Source: Monoplex corrugatus (taxonomy: Eukaryota; Mollusca; Gastropoda; Littorinimorpha; Ranellidae). Taken from it: a DNA stretch of 64,000 bases. Position 1 is the stretch's first letter, and every line of letters begins with the position of its first letter. Below the pieces are notes generated by a model. It was not told the origin of the DNA and ran no database searches. It saw only the letters and a program-made list of their open reading frames with translations. Both the position numbers and the translations under genes were made by a program. This document shows, piece after piece, positions 19,133 to 31,259 of the stretch. Location: NCBI GenBank assembly GCA_030674185.1, contig CM060307.1, positions 69,018,905-69,082,904 on the forward strand, read 5' to 3'.

Positions 19133-19869
19133 CATAGAGCTACAGTTGGAAATGAGGAGACAAGCTGAACTTAGCCAGCTACTGGACAGGAAAGTAGCTC
19201 ATTCAACTTTGATCAGGGTAGGCCTCACACACCTAGGCCAACATTTCCAAAGCTTCCAGCATTCAGGGAAAAGACAGATGATATAGATTCCTATCTATTC
19301 AGATTTGAGACGCATGCCACTAATCTCAGCTGGCCAAAGGAGCATTGGGTCACATACTTGTCAGCTCTTCTAGACGGTACAGCACTCACTCTGTATCACA
19401 GTCTCTCAGAGGGAAATGTTGTCAGCTATGACGTCTTAAAGGACAATTGCTCAAAAAGTTCCAGTGCACTCCTGAAGGATTCAGAAAAAGGTTTAGACAG
19501 GCTAGACCAGGCACAGACGAGCCTTTTGACATATGCCGTGGAGCTGCGTCGTTTGTTTGACAGGTGGTACCGGGTCTCTCTGTCAAAGATGGAAAAGTCT
19601 TATGAAGGTTTAGTCGATCTCCTTCTAGCGGAGCAGTTGATGGAGAGTGTTAGTAAAGATTTAGTCACATTCTAGTGTGAGAAAGATCAGAAAGGGTTCA
19701 CTGAAATGATGACAGCTGCAGAGTCATCGCCATGCTCACCCTAATAAAACACTTTCTCGCAAGAGTGAAGCAACAGTGTTTGGTTCAGTGAGCAAGGTCG
19801 AGCTCCAGGGATGTTCTAAGGATTATTCTGGTCAAGGAAAATGGGTAAAGCAGGTAAACACCAATGAAA

Positions 19870-20715
19870 AAGTATGTCATATCATCCAATGGCACTGATG
19901 AGTATAACCATTTGGTTTTGATTATACTTACTACAATATGAAAAGGATACCACCAGCCAAAACCAGTTCCCCTCTAAACAAACAGATGACTGCATTTTCT
20001 GGAAAGTGTATTTTTAAGATTTGTGTACATGTATTATAGTTGGGATTCTCATATACTGCTTGGTACATGCTGTAATGTAAAACACACTTATCTGCTGCCA
20101 AGAAGAAGTTGCAACATGTTTTAAGTTTTATATTGTTGTTTTGTTGCTATATAAAATATTGTTCTGTTGTCATTTAATTTCCTACAAATTACTAATCATT
20201 GTGTCTTCAATATTTGGTAAAATCTAAATCTCAAATCTCTATTTTGTTAGAATGGGACAGAATTTATATAAATCGATGTTTAAACAGCGCATGATGAATG
20301 TAAGCATATTCCTTAGGTCAAATGGCTGAAAATACACGAGATATGCTAACGTGGTGATAAATATTTTAACAAATGTTCAACATAATCAATCTAAGAAATA
20401 TTGCCTACCATTGAAATAATTACTGCCTGGGTGCTTTTCAACAGACATCTTTTTCTTAAGTTTTTATTTCAGTAATGATGTCAGTATTTTTCGTCTGTTC
20501 TTCCAGTATTTACATAATCACTTTTCATATGGAGTGTTTATGTTGCATACTTTTGAATCTTGATATTTTACAATTTCTACAGATTTCATATTTAGGAAAA
20601 TTTCAAGCAATTGACTACCACATTATTCCTGACAATGTTTGGCAATACTTGACATCTGTGATAGTCACAAATATTTGGTCAGTGTTGATGTTTGCTATAT
20701 TACAACGGTAATCTG
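19870..20715. repeat. Family Z AT-rich non-coding repeat, copy 1
   Basis: It shares long blocks with 23770-24190: TTTTCTGGAAAGTGTATTTT, GATTCTCATATACTGCTT, AAATATTGTTCTGTTGTC, AATTACTAATCATTGTGT and GAATGGGACAGAAT. It has no coding potential that I recognise. Confidence 0.7.
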
Positions 20716-20719
20716 GTAT

Positions 20720-21350
20720 GTTGTCATAAAAAACTGCAAAGTGGTTTTATTTTCAAATTGTTGTGTCACTGCTCTCAAAAATATTACTGTCATCATTCAA
20801 TGTTTTTGTATATTACCAAATCATGTATATGCAACATTTATAAAATCTAAACTGTGTTTAATTTGATGGGAGAGAACTTAAAAATGAGTGCTTAAACAGT
20901 GTGTTATTGTGCTCATAAGCTTGAGACAAGATTTTTGGCTGAAAAGAGAGAGGCTAATGTGGTGATGTATATTTTTACCGCTATTATACATAACTAAAGA
21001 AATACATTAAAACCCACCCTAAAGAAATATTTATACATGAGATTTTTCACACTGCATATTTTTCTTTTTTATTCACCATTTGAACAGTTTTCTCAAGAGT
21101 CCATCATTTTATCTATACGGTGTTAAACCATAATTGCGTTTCATGTGGAGTTTTCATAAGTCAAAATACTTTTGAATCTTTATGATACACTAATTCTGTT
21201 TCACAATTTTATACAGTTACATATTACATTAGTCATACCAGTGTGTGCTTCAGTAGTAGTTGACACAATTATATGGTTAAAAATGTATTATTTTTAAATA
21301 ATACATTTGGACTTTATTACTGAAATGGAAATTTATTGGAATATATCACT
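20720..21350. repeat. Family Z repeat, diverged copy 2 (left of the LINE insertion)
   Basis: Diverged blocks align with copy 1 and copy 3, including AAACAGTGTGTTATTGTG, GGCTAATGTGGTGATGTAT and ACATTAGTCATACCAGTGTG. ATATCACT at 21343-21350 is the left target duplication of the RTE insertion. Confidence 0.55.
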
Positions 21351-23421
21351 AAAGCAACATCAAACTAAACCTTGGACTCTTAAAGTCAGATGAAATGATA
21401 CATCAAAAATTTAATGTACATGTTCAAAACAAATTCAGTGCTCTGGAAGATGTTGGTGACAGTGAGGAACAATGGACAAAGTTGAGAAGTTCTATAAATG
21501 AAGCTTGTGAAGAAATCCCTAAGGCAAATAGAAAAGCAAAAAAAGAGTTGGATGACTAATGAAATTTTGGGCCTGATGGAGGAAAGGAGGAAGGCAAAGA
21601 GAAACGAGGAGATATACAGGAAGATAAACAAAGAAATCAGGTATAAGTGCAATGAAGCTAAGGAAGCTTGGCTGAACACAAAATGCAAAGAGATAGAAGA
21701 AAGACACAAAATGGATCCTCAGGGTATGTACAGATGAATTGAAGAAATAGTCCACAGGAAAAATACATGCACATCAACTGGTTGCTTAAAATCAAAAGAT
21801 GGCACGCTTATCATGGAAAAAGACAAAATATTAGACAGATGGGGAGAGTACATTAAAGACCTTTTTGAGGATGACAGAAACGAAGAACACATTATAAAAA
21901 AGAACTTTGAAGGACCACCCATAATGAAAGATAAAGTTAGAGCAGCACTGAAAAAAATGAAACCAGGAAAAGCCCCAGGACCAGACAACATTACTACAGA
22001 GATGATTGAAGCCCTGGAGGAATTTGGCATAGAAAAAATAACAGTCCTCCTAAATGAAATTTATGACACTGGAAAAATCCCCAAAGATATGTCAAAATCA
22101 ATTTTCATTGCACTTCCAAAGAAGACAGGGGCTATAGAATGCGAACTCCATCGCACAATCAGTTTGATGAGTCGTGTAACAAAAATCCTGTTAAGAATAA
22201 TCATGATGAGGACAAGGAGTAGAATCAAAAGAGAAATAGCAGAAGAACAGTGTGGATTTGTGGAGGGGAAAGCAACTATTAATGCCATATACATCCTAAG
22301 AACTATCATAGAGAGGTCAATTGAGATGAATAAGGATTTGTATTTATGCTTTGTTGACTATACCAAGGCTTTCGATCGGGTACAACATGATGAATTGATC
22401 AACCAACTGGAGAGACTCAATGTCGATGGAAAAGATCTACGAATAATCAGGAATATGTACTGGGAACAAACAGCTGCAATGAGAATAGAAAACAATTTAA
22501 GCTCTTTTCAAAACATCAAAAGAGGAGTCAGACAGGGTTGTGTTTTGTCACCATATCTGTTTTCACTATATAGCGAAAACACGAGAAACCTAGAAGAAGA
22601 CCCTGGATTAAAGGTTGGAGGGAAAATGATAAACAACATTCGGTACGCAGATGACACCGTGCTAATTGCAGAAAATGAAAGGGACCTACAAAACCTTGTG
22701 AATATACTAGAAACAGAAAGCAAAGGTAAGGGGTTGGAACTAAACAGCAGGAAGACTGAAGTCATGGTGATCAGTAAAAAACATGAAATCCCCTCCTGCA
22801 AAATAAAAACAAATGGCACAACCTTGACACAGGTTAATAAGTTCAAATACCTGGGAACGGTCATTTCATCAGACGGCAGAAGCACATCGGAAATAGCTGG
22901 CAGAATAGGCCAAGCCAAAACAGCATTCAAGAAGATGACAAGCATTCTTACCAACAAATGCCTATCAATTAACATCAGAAAGAGAGTCCTTGAATGTTAT
23001 ATAGAACCAATACTGTTGTACGGATGTGAGGCGTGGACAGTCAGCAAGCAAAGCCAGAGCAGGATCGAGAGCGAGATGTGGTTTTTCAGAAGAATGTTGA
23101 GAGTTCCATGGACAGCAAAGAAAACAAACGAGACAGTCTTGATGGAGGCAGACACAAATAGATCACTCATAGGGAAGATTAGGAAAAGACAAGCAACATT
23201 TATAGGCCATTTTATGAGGAAGGGGGATTTGGAGCACCTGGTCACAACGGGAAAGCTGGAGGGAAAGAGAGCACCAGGTAGACCCAGGGAGAGAATGCTG
23301 GACGGACTTGCAGAGTGGCTGGGGATGAAGAGGGTGGGGAGATGCTGGGGGCAACGAGAGATAGAGATGGTTGGAAGTCCATGGTTGCCAACGCCATGCG
23401 GCAGGGCACCTGATGATGATG
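21351..23421 (+). mobile_element. RTE/BovB-like LINE, 5'-truncated, with target duplication
   Basis: It starts inside the endonuclease-RT linker (AAAGCAACATCAAACTAAAC, equal to ~34793 in the long copy) and ends in the GGGCACCTGATGATGATG tail characteristic of this family in the window. ATATCACT occurs on both sides (21343-21350 and 23422-23429), proving the insertion ends. Content is the linker, the reverse transcriptase and the C-terminal domain. Confidence 0.93.
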
Positions 23422-23444
23422 ATATCACTTTGCTTTGGATATGA
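21498..23444 (+). pseudogene. RTE-like reverse transcriptase, broken
   Basis: Relative to the copy at 34236, there is one extra A near 21541, and a CGA to TGA stop at 21735 interrupts the linker. From 21813 the frame is open for 543 codons. It shows the RT fingers (KPGKAPGPDNITTEMIEAL), motif A FVDYTKAFDRV, a thumb-side RGVRQGCVLSPYLFSLY and the catalytic YADD at 22644-22655 (RYADDTVLIAEN). The C-terminal domain contains LLYGCEAWTVSKQSQ and GHFMRKGDLEHLVTTGKLEG. A frameshift near 23337 alters the last ~30 residues. It would have copied its own RNA at nicked chromosomal DNA. Confidence 0.9.
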
Positions 23445-24320
23445 AACTATAATCTGTTGTTTGGCATTTTGAAGGGGTTATTTCTCAGATTCTTTGTTAC
23501 AACAAGGTGAATATAATTTCTACAGATATGACATATTTTATAACGTTAAACAGTTGATTAACTATCACATTAATCATGTCAGTGTGCATTTCAGCAGTAC
23601 TTGGTATATGTTGTTATATAAATATTTTGTAAAAATGGTATTATTTTTACACAAGTGCACTGTGAACGATTTGTCATTTAGCTGTTCTTTCAGAGTCTGT
23701 CCTGAAATACTTTGTTACAAGGGTAGATCACTACTGACATTGGAACAGGGCAGGACCCACAAAATATTCCACATCGTTCAGTAGCACTGATGAAGTATAA
23801 GTATTTGGTATTGATTATACTTATTACAGTATGAAATGGAGATCAGTTGAAAGCAGAACTACTGCAAACCTGCTGATAATCACACATTTTCTGGAAAGTG
23901 TATTTTTAAGATTTTTGTACATGTAGTTGAGATTCTCATATACTGCTTAATGCATGCTGTAATGTAATGCACCTGTTGTCAAGAACAAGTTTTGATATAT
24001 TTGAAGCTTCATAATGTTGTTGTATTGCCATTTGAAATATTGTTCTGTTCTCGTTCACTTTTCTGCAAATTACTAATCATTGTGTGTTCAACATTTGTAA
24101 TATCTAAATCTGTATTTTGTGAGAATGGGACAGAATGTATAAATCAATGTTTAAACAGTGTGTGGTCTGTGACTAGGTGCTTTTTTGAAGGACATCTTTT
24201 TCTTTAGTTATTTTTTATACTGATGTTAACATTTTTCATCCATATTCCAGCATTCATTTCTGTGCAGAAACGATTCCTTCCTGTCAACATTACTCACACT
24301 CTATTAAAAAATACTTGGAA
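23430..24320. repeat. Family Z repeat, copy 3 (right of the LINE insertion)
   Basis: 23770-24190 matches 19870-20290 block for block, including GATTATACTTATTACAGTATG, TTTTCTGGAAAGTGTATTTT and AATTACTAATCATTGTGTG. Confidence 0.65.
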
Positions 24321-24329
24321 TTTGGAAGA

Positions 24330-25700
24330 AGTGGTCAAGCCATAGTAATTATGTCCAAATCATTATCCTGGTTGTATGGTGAGTGATGCGGTAGAAACCT
24401 CATTACTCTTGTGTCAACTGTTTAACATCATAGAAAACCTTGCTGGCGTTTACATGCTACTCACACTTGTAACCTTTTAGCATTTGCATGTTCCTCCAGA
24501 TCTATATGAGATCAGTCCATAGAAAAAACATCTTTCTGTGAATTATTTCTCATCTTTTGCCATTTTGTTGCAAATTCTGAAAGGTCTTTGTTTATTCCTG
24601 ATTATTTAAAAACAAAGGGGGGGGGGGGGGCATAAATTTGGTGAAAATTCATGCATGAACAATAGCAACGCCTGGATTTGGTGAATACCTATGTATACAA
24701 AATTTTGTGAAAATTCATGCACAAACAGCTGAAGAGTCTTATAGAGACAGCACAGCCAGCCAACCAAATGCACATTACCACCACCAATCAAATAGACAAT
24801 AACATAATATACTACTTAAACAGTCTAGTATGTTCAAGAAACTTATCAGTCAACCACCAACGCAAGTTACCAAAATCAAACAAACAAAGCCAAAGCAAAC
24901 ACAATCAGACAAGAGCGCATATCTAAAGCAATACCACGGAGGTCCCCTAAACAACACATGCCACTGACATCAACGGGAGACAACTCCATTACAATGGACT
25001 AGCAAATCTCGAAAAGAACATGAGTTGTTTCCCCTGATAGTGATACACAAAAGCGGGAGGGATTTGCTACTCAGGCACGTATGTGTGTGTGTGTGTAAAC
25101 TCAATAACTGAATAGCAGAGGAAAACAAAACCAGCGACAAAATGTGTAACTATCGAAATCAAGCGATAGAGACAGAAAAAAATATTATGAATCACAAAAT
25201 GAGAGGAATTGTAAAGAAACAAAATGTTGCATTTAGATTCAAACTGTCAGTTCCATCGACCTTTACACAGACTTTTTGCTTACAGCCACGAAACCTTTTA
25301 GAATCATTTCTGGCGTGCAGCACAAGCACGTATCCCTGAAAGACCCGTTTTCAACTTGTGAAACTCGTTTTCTGCTGCTCTGCTTCGCACTATTGCCAGT
25401 GAAACCAGCAGCACGTTTTCAAATTGCCTGCAAAGCCAGCAAATCAAGGGGAGTGAAAACAGCGATAGGAGTAAAAATTGTCCAGTGAAACGACTCGCTG
25501 CAGAATCAAGCAGTGATCAATATGACATCGTCCACGGTCGCTGATAAGGAAAATGTTTGTTCGTTGGTGTGGAATATAATTTTGCTGTACTACAACCGTA
25601 GCATATAATAACCAATGGATATGCCAGCAATCTCCATCTGCCACATTGCACGTAGGATATGACATTTATGATTGATTTGTACATAGGTTCTGGCATTTAG
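24330..25700. other. Anonymous DNA
   Basis: I see a G-run near 24616-24630, a doubled AAAATTCATGCA phrase (24645 and 24710), a short (TG)n at 25082-25096, and several sub-80-codon frames without recognised motifs. No gene is supported. Confidence 0.5.
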
Positions 25701-25703
25701 AAT

Positions 25704-25705
<2 letters not shown>

Positions 25706-25782
<77 letters not shown>
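25706..25782. repeat. (CT)n microsatellite
   Basis: An almost pure CT tract of ~75 bp with a single interruption. Confidence 0.95.
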
Positions 25783-25783
<1 letters not shown>

Positions 25784-25789
25784 AACATT

Positions 25790-26400
25790 CATTTATCTTA
25801 TATGATAGTGGAAACAAGCTATCATCTAAAAACTAGGTTTGCCTATGAACACTTTTATTAAGATTTGCTGCCCAACACCTTGCTTGGTAACTCTTTGAAA
25901 GGAACTTTCTGTACAATATTTCATGGAAGAAACCGATTCCGATTTTAGCTCTCCGATGTTGTCTTTCCCCACCAGACCCTTGCCCTTTCGCTCAGCACCC
26001 TCTGATCCCAAACTTCTTTTTGAAAAGTCTTTTCTGGCGACCGTATTGATTTATTCCACAGTACTGATGGTGTCTCTGCTAAGAAAATGTTAGTAGTTGT
26101 TAGAAAAGTATACCAGAAATGTATCTTGGGTCATCCTACAAAGATAAGGTCAACCTTTCCCCAGTACGAGTTGTAAGACGTACTGTATGTAATGTTGTCT
26201 GCTAGAGGCTTGCTGCATCTGTACCTAGCATCTCTATGGAAATTCCTCAACGCCTTTAAACACACACAGGCCATGCCTCTTGACTGATGGAAGATCAAGG
26301 AAAACATTTCTCCGGTGGAACTCAATTCATTCTCATGTCTTAGAAGTCAGTCTCTTCACTTGCACTGATTGCTTTTTGTTATCTTTTAGTTTAACGAGAG
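25790..26400. other. Anonymous DNA
   Basis: Short minus-strand frames (61-64 codons) occur without recognisable domains. No gene is supported. Confidence 0.45.
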
Positions 26401-26407
26401 AAATCTT

Positions 26408-26429
26408 CTACACACACACACACGCACAG

Positions 26430-26463
<34 letters not shown>

Positions 26464-26535
26464 GTATATATGTGTGTGTGTGTATATAATTATGCATATA
26501 TATATATATATACATGTATGTGTGTGTGTGCCTAT
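26408..26535. repeat. (CA)n-(TA)n compound microsatellite
   Basis: CA repeats run into TA repeats, then TG repeats, TA repeats and TG repeats. The symmetrical arrangement could form cruciform or Z-DNA structures. Confidence 0.92.
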
Positions 26536-26539
26536 GAGC

Positions 26540-27035
26540 GTGTTACTGAGAAAGAAAACGAGAGAAAATACAAATCACTGTTCGTTATAGATGAGCTCCC
26601 ATCTTCATTCACGTTTGAACTTCAAAGACAATCATGATTCATCCCTGCACAGAACACTGAGACATTAGCCCAACACCATGTGATACGAAGGTCTTCAACA
26701 TTATGAAATCATTGCTATTAAGTGCTATTCTTCAGAATTATTTGGACTCGCAGCGCATGTACGAATAAACTACAGCAGCTACGATAATCAGATCTTTTTT
26801 CAATTAAAACCTGTTAACTATTTTTTCCTTTACATTGAACAGACATTAACATACAATGTAATAACGCGAAGTTATGTCAATTCGTAAACACAAGAGCAAT
26901 GGGGACATCTGACAACATACAATATACGGAAAACACATAACAATACTTCACATGTTGGGGTTTTCAAAGTGAACGTCAAGATTTAAAAACATACCATAAA
27001 GATGAATTTGTTCTCTGTTGAGAAAACGATGGCTT
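26540..27035. other. Anonymous AT-rich DNA
   Basis: Nothing recognised on either strand. Confidence 0.5.
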
Positions 27036-28012
27036 CTAATTGTTCCATTGAGCATTAAATATGGGCAAGTAAAAGTTTATTTTGGCATTATACAATTCAG
27101 TTTTGAATCTTATATTTATTAGTCTTTGGAAAGTAGGTACATTCGAAACACATTTGTCAATATTGCATTTATACATAAATGATTCTTCAAGCAATATAAT
27201 CAAATCAAATATTTCATGTTTTTGTAGTTTGATCAACAGCGAGTAATACAAAAGTTCTGTGTGATTTTGGTGTTATAAGTATTTTTTGCATTTTTCTTTG
27301 ATTAAATGTGCTCTTTAAGTTCCAAATGTTACGGACATAGTAGCACTTCCTGAGGAAGTGTTCGAATGTCTCTTGTATTATTACACATGTGCAATCTGTC
27401 GTAGATGCAATACTCATTGCATTAAAATGATATTGGTTGCACTACTCCGATGAACAATTCTCAGCTACAACCATTTTAGTTTGACATCATATTATTTGTA
27501 AATTTTTAGAAATGCATTTTCCATCGAAATATTAACGTTTAATTTATCTAACAACTTTAGTCAACATTTAAATTTACTATCATCAAACTCAATTTTTTTC
27601 ACAGTAGAGTTTTGCCCCCTTTTGTACAATCAGCATTAGTTTTAGCACACTGGGCACGTTCAAAATATTACGTATGTTGTTGTTCAGTTGGATTCTGACC
27701 GTTCTTAGATCTTGTTTAATTAAAGATCTCTGTCTATTACAAATGACAAAATCAATATGGGAGTCAGTCATTCTTCATAGGTAAAAAAACAGCCATTTTC
27801 TTTAAAAAGAAATGTTGGATAAGATATACCCTTTTCTCTATCAGTTTAATATCTTTGATCATCAGATTATTTACCTTTTTTTCCGTCGTGTGGAGTGGGT
27901 TCAAGATTTTTCCACTGATGTAAGGGTTCTTCCTTATTAACGAAAGGTCACCTAGGAACCATGTGGTCTCAACGTGGTCATCCTTGCACAAATAACAGCA
28001 GCACAGACACAA
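27036..28012 (-). pseudogene. L1/Tx1-like LINE ORF2 C-terminus remnant
   Basis: On the minus strand, several short frames line up in the order expected of the C-terminal part of an L1/Tx1-type ORF2. First come SLIRKNPYISGKIL and KRVYLIQHFFLKK (28012-27764), then DFVICNRQRSLIK (27771-27589). A zinc-binding-like segment CTCVIIQETFEHFLRKCYYV followed by RNIWNL (27417-27214) resembles the C..C..(E)H..C signature that closes such proteins. Frames change at least twice and spacing is irregular, so this is an old remnant. The assignment rests on motif order only. Confidence 0.42.
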
Positions 28013-28460
28013 CTGAAAACCAAACAGATAGACAAAATTTCAGTGAAATGCAACTCCCCTGCGTTCACTGGTTGTTTCCCTCTCTTTCTATGCTTGTAAA
28101 TTGTGGACTCTAACAGTGGGACTCTTCAAAAGAAAAGCAGTAGTAAAACATCAGATGCATTCACAGGATTCTGGGCATTTCGTACAGAAGTTATACAACA
28201 AACGAAGAAGACCACACAACCCACCAAACGATATACCGTATGATTTCTTTTGAAGAAGTACGTAAGAGTGAGAAGAACACTGAAGTGGTTCCCCACGTTG
28301 CACTATCAAAAGGGTGGCCAGACCCTTTCTCCCGAATCATGTTCTTCAAATACATCTACACAATAGAAAAATAAAGATGCAGAAACACCATGGATCAGCA
28401 TGAATTGGTCTCTGTCCTTGTGGGTGTGTTTTTGTGTGGTGATGGCGGTGGTGAATGTGT
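28012..28460. other. Anonymous DNA
   Basis: No gene or clear repeat recognised. Confidence 0.45.
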
Positions 28461-28469
28461 GTGCCTCTC

Positions 28470-28890
28470 AATGTCTTTAATGAATAATAGAAAGAGAATT
28501 CGTGGCATGACGTGTTTACACAGACTTTGGGGAATAACGTCATCTTTAGAGTCATCAACGATTGGTCTGTTCTGCCTTTCAGTTGTAATCGTTTTAATTG
28601 CAGCCATTCCCCGGAAGTGTGTTTAAAAGCGGAGTTGAAAAAAATCGATGCGAAATGCATTGAGGTATGGAGATTCTAAAGTTTTGTGGGGGTTGTGTGT
28701 GTGTGTGTGTGTGTGGTTATTTCTGCAACTGTTTGCATCCTTATTTGATTCGTGTCTATTTCCCCAGGAATTTCTCCCTCGCTCTCCCGCCCTCTGTGTG
28801 TGTGTGTCTCTCTCTCTCTGTCTCTCTCTCTCTCCACTAAACAGCTTTAAGCAGAAGTTTCACAAATATCTGCTTGAAAAAAGGTAAACA
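28470..28890 (+). repeat. Family X dispersed repeat, copy 1
   Basis: It shares the core TTTTAATTGCAGCCATT with copies at 44520 (plus) and 55350 (minus), and the order of blocks: CATCTTTAGAGTCATC before the core, AAATGCATTGAGGT after it, then a pyrimidine-rich CTCCCTCGCTCTCCC region grading into (CT)n. It is non-coding. Confidence 0.65.
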
Positions 28891-28899
28891 ACCATTCTA

Positions 28900-30400
28900 C
28901 TTGAAACTTCATTCCTAGATCTGCACAACATTGTGCAAATAAAACTAGTCAGCCCTTTTATTCAAATGGCTTCAGTTTTATCCCAATGCTACGCGATTAT
29001 CCTTCTGCATTTAAATACAAATCTCTCTTTACTCCCTTCCTACTAATCAGATAGTGTTTGTCCATTTATGGTTTACCTGTTGACACACATTTGTTTTACT
29101 TTTGTCTGCATTTGTTTCTCGCGCGTCTGTTGAGTGCTTAACCGATTGACATCATAGAAGTCTTTATTTATTACAAGTCGGTGGCATAATTTCTTGACAC
29201 TATGCGTTATGGCTCGTCTTTTTTTCATCATAACGTTAGAGTTGAAATGTCTGCCCCCTCTTTCGCCACCCCTCTCTCTTTTTGTTTTTTTAATGCTCCC
29301 TTTGTTTTGCACACGCACACACACATATCTATAGATAGATGTGTGTGTATATTACGAGTACATGTATGTATGTACACATATTATTGCTATTATCGTTATT
29401 TTTATCTTTTTTAATTGTTAGTCCTACAACTATTATTAGTATTATCGTTATAGTCCTTTTGTTATTATTGTTTTTGTTGTTATCGTTGTTGTTGTTAGGG
29501 TTTTACATGTACTTGCTTCATGCGTGTCTGCCATAATCTCTCATGTTTTAGTAGTGCAAATGATCTTTTATTGTTATTCTTTTTCAGAATTTCTTTGACA
29601 TATTGTATATGTTGATTGTTCTGATTTACCTGTTGTCATCATAGTGTTAGTGGATACGTCTTCTTCACCCTTCCTTCCTTTGCTCCCTTGTTTGTTATCA
29701 ATGCTTCATTCACTTTCTCCATTTCCTTTGATTCCATGTATGTGATTTACGGAAGGTTTTGACCAATGGATGGATGGATGGGTGGATGGATAGATAGATA
29801 TTACTGATACTGCTCCTAATTTTTTTTTTATGTTATTGTCGGGGTTTTTTGTTGTTATTTTTACTTAAGTGTATCTGCTTTTGTTACTCTTGCTTTGGTA
29901 AACCGATTGACCAACTGATATATAGAGGTCAATATTTTATTCTAATTTATTTATGTAACTTCTTTGACATTGTATGTCTTATGATCCATCTGGTTTTGTA
30001 TACTTGTTTTTGTATTGTAGCAAGTACCAGCTGTGGGACCTAATGCTGCTATCTTTGAGTAATAACTTGTTTTGATTTTTTTACGATTTTTGAACACTTT
30101 TTGCCTTTTCAAAGCATTCTCCTCCTTTTTAACACTTTTTGCCGTTTTAAAGCATTCTCCTCCTCCATTTTGTCTTTTACCTCCAGAATGAAAAATAAAC
30201 ATTAGACTATGTGCTTTCAATGTGGATATCTTCTGTTGTTCTTGAGATCACTTTCATTGCCCCATACTGAATTGAAACGTCTCCGAAACATTACGCCCAC
30301 GGTCCACCACTCTGTAAGTAATGGAAAAACATATCTAAAGCTCGAACAAATAAAATGGCTCCGTTTCCTTGTCTTCATCATCTTTCTTTTTGTCTGCTTG
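28900..30400. other. Anonymous, T-rich DNA
   Basis: It contains a short (GGAT/GATA)n at 29765-29800, (TTA/TTG)-rich stretches near 29380-29500, and a doubled AACACTTTTTGCCTTTTCAA-like phrase (30093 and 30131, each followed by AAGCATTCTCCTCC). No gene is supported. Confidence 0.5.
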
Positions 30401-30460
30401 TTTCTTGTGTGTGTGTCTGTCTGTGTCTCTGGGTGTGTGTGTGTGTGTGTTCTAGTTTTT
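30400..30460. repeat. (TG)n microsatellite
   Basis: TGTGTGTGTCTGTCTG leading to (GT)n. Confidence 0.85.
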
Positions 30461-30489
30461 TTGTTTTCCACAAGCCACATGATTTTTAC

Positions 30490-30745
30490 TCGTGGTGGCG
30501 GGGCCCTTTCGATACAACTATAGACTCAAGATTTCATGTCCATCCCTGAAAATGAAATTTAGCTTGTACAGTGCAAATATTAATGCTCCAATCATTGTGT
30601 CAGTGTTTCATAGGGACCGTTCCCCTCCCAATTTTAAGACCTTGCCAGCACACATATTTTCACGTGCAGTCTCAAAGTGTCTCCCAGATGACTACTGATA
30701 GATTTAGGTAAAGTGTATATGAAATTGTCCAAGTGAAATGAATTC
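30490..30745 (+). repeat. Degenerate SINE-like repeat (relative of 55380-55690)
   Basis: ATAGACTCAAGATTTCATGTC matches TGGACTCAAGATATGATGTC of the SINE at 55380. The body block CAATTTTAAGACCTTGCCAGC also matches. Pol III boxes are eroded. Confidence 0.5.
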
Positions 30746-30839
30746 GTTTTGACAACAATTCAACCTCCAAATTCTACTTGTGTATAATTACTTTGTGTGT
30801 GTGTGTGTCCTCTTTTTGTTTTGGTTTGTTTGTTACTGT

Positions 30840-30910
30840 CTTTTTTTTTTCTTTCTTTCTTTCGTTCGTTCTTTCTTTATTCATGTATTTATTTATTTAT
30901 TTATTTCAGT
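30840..30910. repeat. T-rich (TTTC)n and (ATTT)n tract
   Basis: Simple sequence. Confidence 0.85.
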
Positions 30911-31153
30911 TTAGAACCTATCATTGTATTGAGAAAGAAAGTCGATGAGTTGAAAGAATAAGCAGAGGCGTATAGGAGAGGAGTGCAAACAACAGAAGTG
31001 GTGCTAGCAGATGCTTCGAGCTATAGGGATAGTGGCTGGCACATCTTTCTTTGATGCTGTCCCCTGCACAAGTCCTTCACGGCCACTTTCGTACCACGAG
31101 TGTTTCTGACTTGAATGTCAAAATGGTACCACCCTGCAACCCACCATTATCCT

Positions 31154-31154
<1 letters not shown>

Positions 31155-31201
<47 letters not shown>

Positions 31202-31203
31202 AC

Positions 31204-31236
<33 letters not shown>

Positions 31237-31250
31237 CATATATATACTAC
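31155..31250. repeat. (AC)n-(TA)n microsatellite
   Basis: About 20 AC units followed by TA-rich alternating sequence. Confidence 0.93.
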
Positions 31251-31259
31251 ACGTCATTA

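Larger units (their letters stand above)
17075..19830 (+). pseudogene. Ty3/Gypsy-like Gag with expanded coiled coil and SCAN-like domain, broken
   Basis: The start chosen is the ATG at 17075 (MSDTDIVYVDDTLFQTFG), which opens a short N-terminal domain ending LEGDRLIEYVNNQ. A charged coiled coil follows, made of 9-residue EIEKAKQQA repeats (17260-18700). After an inserted LINE tail (18725-19132) the frame resumes with RRQAELSQLLDRK. A SCAN-like capsid domain follows (DSYLFRFETHATNLSWP, LSALLDGTALTLYHSL, YAVELRRLFDRW, EGLVDLLLAEQLMES). Gag proteins with this N-terminus, coiled coil and SCAN-like order are known from Gypsy-type retroelements. Nonsense (AAATAA near 17298) and many frameshifts in the array make it a pseudogene. 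No protease, RT or integrase follows. Confidence 0.72.
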
